Shown in pieces: positions 60,045-64,000 of a DNA stretch of 64,000 nt. Numbering within the stretch: the stretch's first letter is position 1; every line of letters starts with the position of its first letter. The notes below the pieces were generated by a model. It was given only the letters and a program-made list of their open reading frames with translations, searched no databases and was not told the origin of the DNA. The position numbers were made by a program, and so were the translations under genes. Origin of the DNA: a virus. The DNA is taken from positions 62,001 to 126,000 of the IMG/VR virus record IMGVR_UViG_3300010334_000023; one strand, 5' to 3'.

Positions 60045-60401
60045 TCACTTGCTGTGCTTGATTGCTGAGTCTATGACTTCTGCTAGCTTATGGCGTTCTT
60101 TGTTTAACATCTCTGAGCCAACGACCTTCCACAGCTGTTCAAGCTGTGAATCGGACAATTTCTTGTGATTCTCTGAGCAATGAGTGTTGAATTCTTCTCT
60201 GATGCTAAATCCTGGCTTGGCCAAGGTTCCGTAGCTGATTGGAGCTGCGCGGCGCTGCCATGGGCTGGTCTTCTTGGCCGGCGTGGTAGCAGCAGTGGCA
60301 GCCTTGGCATCTTCTGGAAACCAGTGTTTCTCAGCTGGCGTGTTTTCGACCACCTGAGACTTGCTTTTCTGCCTCTGTTTGGCAACTTTCTTGGTGACCA
60401 T
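60045..60401 (-). CDS. Small basic protein of unknown function
   Basis: 118 aa. The N-terminal half is basic, Ala/Pro/Lys-rich and disordered-looking (KKVAKQRQKSKSQVVENTPA); the C-terminal half is helical (SDSQLEQLWKVVGSEMLNKE). GGAGG lies 8 nt before ATG 60401. It overlaps the end of the nuclease gene by 71 nt in another frame. It could bind nucleic acid. No family recognised. Confidence 0.55.
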   Translation of the reverse strand: MVTKKVAKQRQKSKSQVVENTPAEKHWFPEDAKAATAATTPAKKTSPWQRRAAPISYGTLAKPGFSIREEFNTHCSENHKKLSDSQLEQLWKVVGSEMLNKERHKLAEVIDSAIKHSK

Positions 60402-60948
60402 CTGATACCTCCGTTACTGTTATAGCATTGTCATCTATGGTGTCAGCTGTCAAGTTCGATGACAGGAAATGGTCATCTGGTTGAGCCAGCCAATCATCCA
60501 GCAAATGCACGTAGAAGTCTTTGTATTTGTTGTGATACTTACCAGGAATGGCCTGTTTGAGGAACACCATGATATCCACGTTATTGTACTTGATAACGAG
60601 GCTCATCAATCGCTTGCTGGCATCTGCATCTTGCTGTGCCTGGGCAAGCCATTGATCCCATTGAGCAACGCTGTGCTTGAGCACGCTCTGGAAGCTGGGT
60701 GGTGTCTTGTAGTGCTTGCATTCCACGCTGTAGGTAAAGTTTCGAGGGCATATCAGGTCCCCGAAAATCGCATAGTCTAAGCTGTAGCTCTCAGTGCGGA
60801 TCTTGTTGCTACCACCAAAGAAGCTGCCGCTGTCTGGATTGCGGCGGAAACCGTTAGCCATGCCCAGCGCCGCTTCGAATCTAGCAGACAGCGTGTTTGC
60901 TATCTTGCGTTCAAAGCTTGAGCCTTTTGCCTTGCCATTCACTGCCAT
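60331..60948 (-). CDS. PD-(D/E)XK resolvase-like nuclease
   Basis: 205 aa. N-terminal GKAKGSSFERKIANTLSARF (Glu13), then Asp64 in IFGDLICP and Glu76-x-Lys78 in YSVECKHYK form the restriction-endonuclease-like active site seen in Holliday-junction resolvases (Hjc type). It would cut branched DNA before packaging. T4 uses the unrelated gp49; I saw no gp49 here, so this may replace it. The C-terminal 60 residues are acidic/polar. Overlaps the stop of gene 46 as TGATG, linking it to the recombination operon. Confidence 0.75.
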   Translation of the reverse strand: MAVNGKAKGSSFERKIANTLSARFEAALGMANGFRRNPDSGSFFGGSNKIRTESYSLDYAIFGDLICPRNFTYSVECKHYKTPPSFQSVLKHSVAQWDQWLAQAQQDADASKRLMSLVIKYNNVDIMVFLKQAIPGKYHNKYKDFYVHLLDDWLAQPDDHFLSSNLTADTIDDNAITVTEVSDGHQESCQTEAEKQVSGGRKHAS

Positions 60949-62732
60949 CAGGTAATTATCTCATGTTCATAGCTGAAGGTAGTAAATCCACCTTCTTTGA
61001 TCACGCTGAGCACGTTGCTAACACGGGTTATCAGTTCTTCTCTGTGCGATATCACGAACACGTTCTTGCCACGCTCGCGTTCCATGCGCTTGAGCACAGC
61101 AACCGAGCCTTCCAGACCAGCAGGATCGAGGCCGCTATCTAACAGTTCGTCCACGAACAGCAGATTGATCGCTTGGTTCATGTTCTCAAAGATGTCACGG
61201 AAGCTCCAGCTCAATCCCAGTATCAAACGAGTGCGTTCACCACGTGATAGATTGTCAAAGTCCAGATCCTGACCCAGCAAGCTGATCTCTGTGGTGAGAT
61301 CATTGAGAAACTTGACGCTGTGAGGCAGTCCCAGCTTGTCCAGGTAGTCGTTTAACCTGCTGTTGAGATAGGCTAGGTTCTGATCAATGATGCGCTTGCG
61401 TATGAAGCTGTCCTTGTTGGTCAACAGCTTGAGCAGGAACTCTTGGTGTTCTCGAGCCTTGATCATGGTGTTCAGCTTGTCATAGCTGACTTCTTGTACC
61501 GTGCTCTGTAGGCTGTCTGCCTGATCTAGATAGGGATTCTCAGCCGCACGCTCCTTGACCAGATCTTTGTGCAGAGACTCCAGAGTGCTCTTATGGTTCA
61601 CTGCTTCGGTCAGCGTGGGATAGAAAGTCTGAGGCGTGCCCATGGCAGCATACACAGGTTCAACCTCATCTATCTGAGACTGTAGATCGGCAATTTCCTG
61701 CTTCTCGGCATTGACCTGTTGATCCAGCGTGGCAATCTTGCCTTCTAGCTCGCCGATGATGTCTTCGTGCTTGTGGTCCTTGATCTGCTGTTCGCACATT
61801 GGGCATTGCTTGTGCACGCTGGCACGTTCAAACTGGTTTAACAGGCCGTTGAGCTGTGTTTCTAGCTGTCCAGCATGCCTGCTCTTGAGGCTTTGATCCT
61901 TGCGCAGCTGTGCCAGGGCCTTGCCTAGCTCTCTGTGAGTCTCGACCAACTTGTGTTTTTCAAGCTCTGTTTCAATGTCCAACAGCTCAAGCTGTTCTAT
62001 GGCAGCTTCCAGAGTGGCCACTTCTTGCAGATGCTTGTTGTCCCAGTTGTTGATCTTGTTCTGCAGATCTTCGATGGCCTTGGCAATCTTCTCATTAGCA
62101 GTCTTCACGGTGCGTATGCGAAACTCTTCCTGATCAATCTCAGTCTTGGTGGCCTTGATCAGTTCCTTGAGATTCTCAGCCTTTTGGCTCAGCAGCGTGA
62201 TGCCCAGCAGCTCTTCGATGATCTCGCGCTGTTTGGCAGCACCCATGGCCAAGAATGGCTCTGTGTAGGTGTTTAGTGCCACGATGTGCTTGAACAGCGT
62301 GTGGCTCATGCCTATGAGCTTGACGATGTCTTTCTGGCTGTCACGCGCATCGCCCTGTGCTTCATCGGTGGCTTCTTCGCCAACCTTGCTCTCATCATCC
62401 ACCATCCAGCGGAAGAACTGCGGCTTGCGACCGCGCTCAATGCGATGCGTGTGACCATTGAGCTCGAATTCGATGCTCACGGCCATGTTCTTGCCGTTGA
62501 TCTTGTTGACGAGGTTGTCGCGCTTGATGTTGGTCAGTGCTTCACCGTACAGCCCATAGCTGATGGCTTGGAGTATGGTGCTCTTGCCCACGCCGTTGCG
62601 CGAACCATTGCCGCCCAGATCCAGATTGTCACCTAATACCAAGGTCAATCCGTTGCGATCCAAGTCCACTGCTTGCGTTACCGCACCAACAGACAAGAAG
62701 TTCTTGAGGCTCACGCTTTTCAGTTTCAACAT
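60948..62732 (-). CDS. 46: gp46 recombination nuclease subunit (Rad50/SbcC-like)
   Basis: 594 aa. Walker A NGSRNGVGKST (residues 42-52), a long coiled coil broken by the zinc hook CPMC (310-313), the ABC signature NLSRGERTRL (about 492-501) and Walker B LLFVDELLDSGLD (524-536). With gp47 it resects DNA ends to start recombination and degrades host DNA. Start ATG 62732 lies 2 nt beyond the gene 47 stop (62735), so the two are coupled. Confidence 0.96.
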   Translation of the reverse strand: MLKLKSVSLKNFLSVGAVTQAVDLDRNGLTLVLGDNLDLGGNGSRNGVGKSTILQAISYGLYGEALTNIKRDNLVNKINGKNMAVSIEFELNGHTHRIERGRKPQFFRWMVDDESKVGEEATDEAQGDARDSQKDIVKLIGMSHTLFKHIVALNTYTEPFLAMGAAKQREIIEELLGITLLSQKAENLKELIKATKTEIDQEEFRIRTVKTANEKIAKAIEDLQNKINNWDNKHLQEVATLEAAIEQLELLDIETELEKHKLVETHRELGKALAQLRKDQSLKSRHAGQLETQLNGLLNQFERASVHKQCPMCEQQIKDHKHEDIIGELEGKIATLDQQVNAEKQEIADLQSQIDEVEPVYAAMGTPQTFYPTLTEAVNHKSTLESLHKDLVKERAAENPYLDQADSLQSTVQEVSYDKLNTMIKAREHQEFLLKLLTNKDSFIRKRIIDQNLAYLNSRLNDYLDKLGLPHSVKFLNDLTTEISLLGQDLDFDNLSRGERTRLILGLSWSFRDIFENMNQAINLLFVDELLDSGLDPAGLEGSVAVLKRMERERGKNVFVISHREELITRVSNVLSVIKEGGFTTFSYEHEIIT

Positions 62733-62734
62733 GC

Positions 62735-63754
62735 TTATATGCTCTGATAGATCTGGATCAACTGCTGCCGATCTATGGTATTGGATTCTATGCTCTGCAG
62801 ATGGCTGATCACGATGGTGTCCACGCTCTCAAAGTTGATGTCACCATCTGGTATGGCACCTTGCGCATCTGCTTTGGCCACCTGTAGGTTCACTTCGCGA
62901 GCGTTGAGTTCGCGCTCAAACAGCTCCTTAAGGAAGTTGGCTTCTTCATAGGTGATGTCCAGATCCACTGCGATGCGAGCATAGGTCTTGGCATCAATGA
63001 TAGATTCTGGATCTTCCAGCAGCGTGCTCAGAGGCGTTACGCGATATTTTGGAGCACCAGGCCAAGCACGGAACGTGGGATACTTGCCTGGTTCCCAGAG
63101 CATGATGCCTCGGTTGTCATCCCAGGCATCTGAGTAATCATGTGGGAAGCAGTTGCCAGTATACCAAACCTTGCCGCGGTTCTGTCGCTTGTGGAAATGG
63201 CCAGTGAACACCTGCGTTTGGTTAGCAAAATGCGTCTCGTTGAGCAGCCCGTGATCTGGCATCTCCACCATGGCATTCATCTTGAACTTTGGCAGTTCGA
63301 AATGTCCAAACATGTATGGCGCTTTGATCTTTGGCACAGATTTCCAATCATCGCCTACCAACCATGGTATGAAGCTTACGCCATCAAACACCTGTTGTGT
63401 CTCGATCAAGCGGATGTTCGCAAATTCCTTGATGTAAGGGATGCTGTGGATCTCGTACTTGTCCCTGTAGAACAGATCATGGTTTCCTATGAGGAAGAAC
63501 ACATTATCAAAGTAATCGTTCAGCTTTTTGAGCCCGCTCACTGAGTAGTTGAGCGTGCTTACATTGATAGCACTGCGATTGTGATGCCAATCGCCGCCGA
63601 AGATGCAGTTCTTGCTGCCCCATTCTTCGGCCTGCTCGATCATCCATTCTATGAACTGCTCACAGCTGGAGTTGTGCTCGCGGCTGTTGTTTCGCAATCC
63701 ATAGTGGATGTCGGTGAAGTACACTGTCTTTGAGAAGTCTATGTCTTTTGCCAT
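62735..63754 (-). CDS. 47: gp47 recombination nuclease subunit (Mre11/SbcD-like)
   Basis: 339 aa calcineurin-like phosphoesterase with TDIHYG (Asp15, His17), GGDWHH (Asp55, His57), LIGNHD (89-93) and GHFH near residues 186-189. It is the nuclease partner of gp46. Full T4-like length. The gene follows the gp55 gene by 33 nt, so 55-47-46-resolvase form one leftward unit as in other T4-likes. Confidence 0.96.
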   Translation of the reverse strand: MAKDIDFSKTVYFTDIHYGLRNNSREHNSSCEQFIEWMIEQAEEWGSKNCIFGGDWHHNRSAINVSTLNYSVSGLKKLNDYFDNVFFLIGNHDLFYRDKYEIHSIPYIKEFANIRLIETQQVFDGVSFIPWLVGDDWKSVPKIKAPYMFGHFELPKFKMNAMVEMPDHGLLNETHFANQTQVFTGHFHKRQNRGKVWYTGNCFPHDYSDAWDDNRGIMLWEPGKYPTFRAWPGAPKYRVTPLSTLLEDPESIIDAKTYARIAVDLDITYEEANFLKELFERELNAREVNLQVAKADAQGAIPDGDINFESVDTIVISHLQSIESNTIDRQQLIQIYQSI

Positions 63755-63787
63755 GCACTTGTATGTTACGGCATCAGCTCATATTGA

Positions 63788-64000
63788 TCAAGTGCTCTCT
63801 TTGGCAGCAGAAGCAGCAGCATCTGCTGCGGCACGAGCCTGTTGGTTCTTCATGTCATGCTCGGTTTGGCGCGTGTAGCTTGGTGTGGCACCATGCATGA
63901 TCAGGATGTCATCTCGGATGTTTTGGTTGCGTTTCTCTATGTTGAGTACGCGAGTGAAGCTGTTGGTGATGGCAGCAGTGTAATAGGCAAATGGATTGGG
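63788..64000 (-). CDS. 55: gp55 late sigma factor, C-terminal part (cut by window edge)
   Basis: 70 C-terminal codons plus stop. The visible start NPFAYYTAAITNSFTRVLNIEKRNQ is the helix typical of gp55 of T4-like phages, followed by NIRDDILIMHGATPSYTRQ and an Ala-rich tail that ends AKEST. gp55 binds RNA polymerase core and directs it to late promoters of the TATAAATA type, which explains the NTAAATA elements across this window. The N-terminal part lies beyond 64,000. Confidence 0.82.
   Translation of the reverse strand, partial: PNPFAYYTAAITNSFTRVLNIEKRNQNIRDDILIMHGATPSYTRQTEHDMKNQQARAAADAAASAAKEST

Overview
The window is a contiguous piece of a large, strictly lytic, T4-like myovirus genome. 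It has the T4 core set: terminase subunits 16/17, portal 20, prohead protease 21, scaffold 22, major capsid 23, acidic core protein, head completion 4, necks 13/14, tail completion 15, sheath 18, tube 19, hub 26, UvsW, UvsX, a UvsY-like protein, gp32, 46/47, dNMP kinase gp1, and the 3' end of late sigma factor 55 at the right edge. I saw no integrase, transposase, CRISPR array, tRNA gene or photosynthesis gene. The gene style (paralogous Gly-rich virion proteins, small conserved genes next to uvsX) resembles T4-like phages of aquatic bacteria. A proteobacterium-like groES-groEL pair under a CIRCE operator suggests a host with HrcA; the host itself is inference.

Layout. 1-3,277: two rightward paralogous virion proteins. 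3,300-12,550: leftward early/middle block with a glutaredoxin-like protein, uvsW, groEL-groES with CIRCE, a structured RNA of about 360 nt, an AAA+ ATPase, a uvsY-like gene, uvsX and gene 32. 12,600-22,300: leftward packaging and tail genes (17, 16, 4, virion proteins, 19). 22,335-27,908: a tightly overlapping cassette of three radical-SAM enzymes, a PLP enzyme and an SDR-like protein between the tube and sheath genes; a fourth radical-SAM gene lies at 18.3-19.4 kb. 27,988-32,076: a sheath about twice normal size. 32.2-40.4 kb: gp1, gp13, gp14, two peptidoglycan hydrolases, gp15 and a CCA-adding-type nucleotidyltransferase. 40,379-44,978: an overlapping operon of four glycosyltransferase-like proteins and one sulfotransferase-like protein. 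44,965-58,367: a nucleotidyltransferase pair, then 23, 22, 21, core protein, fibre-like protein, 20 and a tape-measure candidate. 58,469-64,000: gp26, a second structured intergenic region, a resolvase-like nuclease, 46, 47 and 55.

Regulation can be read directly. An NTAAATA element (T4 late -10 type) precedes nearly every virion gene, fitting the gp55 fragment. Two early-type promoters share an almost identical A-tract plus TTGACA block. Gene 32 has overlapping early and late elements. groESL has a bacterial sigma-70-type promoter overlapped by CIRCE. In five cases the late element is only 4-9 nt from the start codon and no Shine-Dalgarno sequence lies between, suggesting leaderless late mRNAs.

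Most notable: the late-expressed radical-SAM/PLP/SDR cassette inside the tail module, the separate glycosyl/sulfo-transfer operon (together suggesting a virion or envelope modification system), the CIRCE-controlled phage chaperonin, and two unexplained structured RNA loci.
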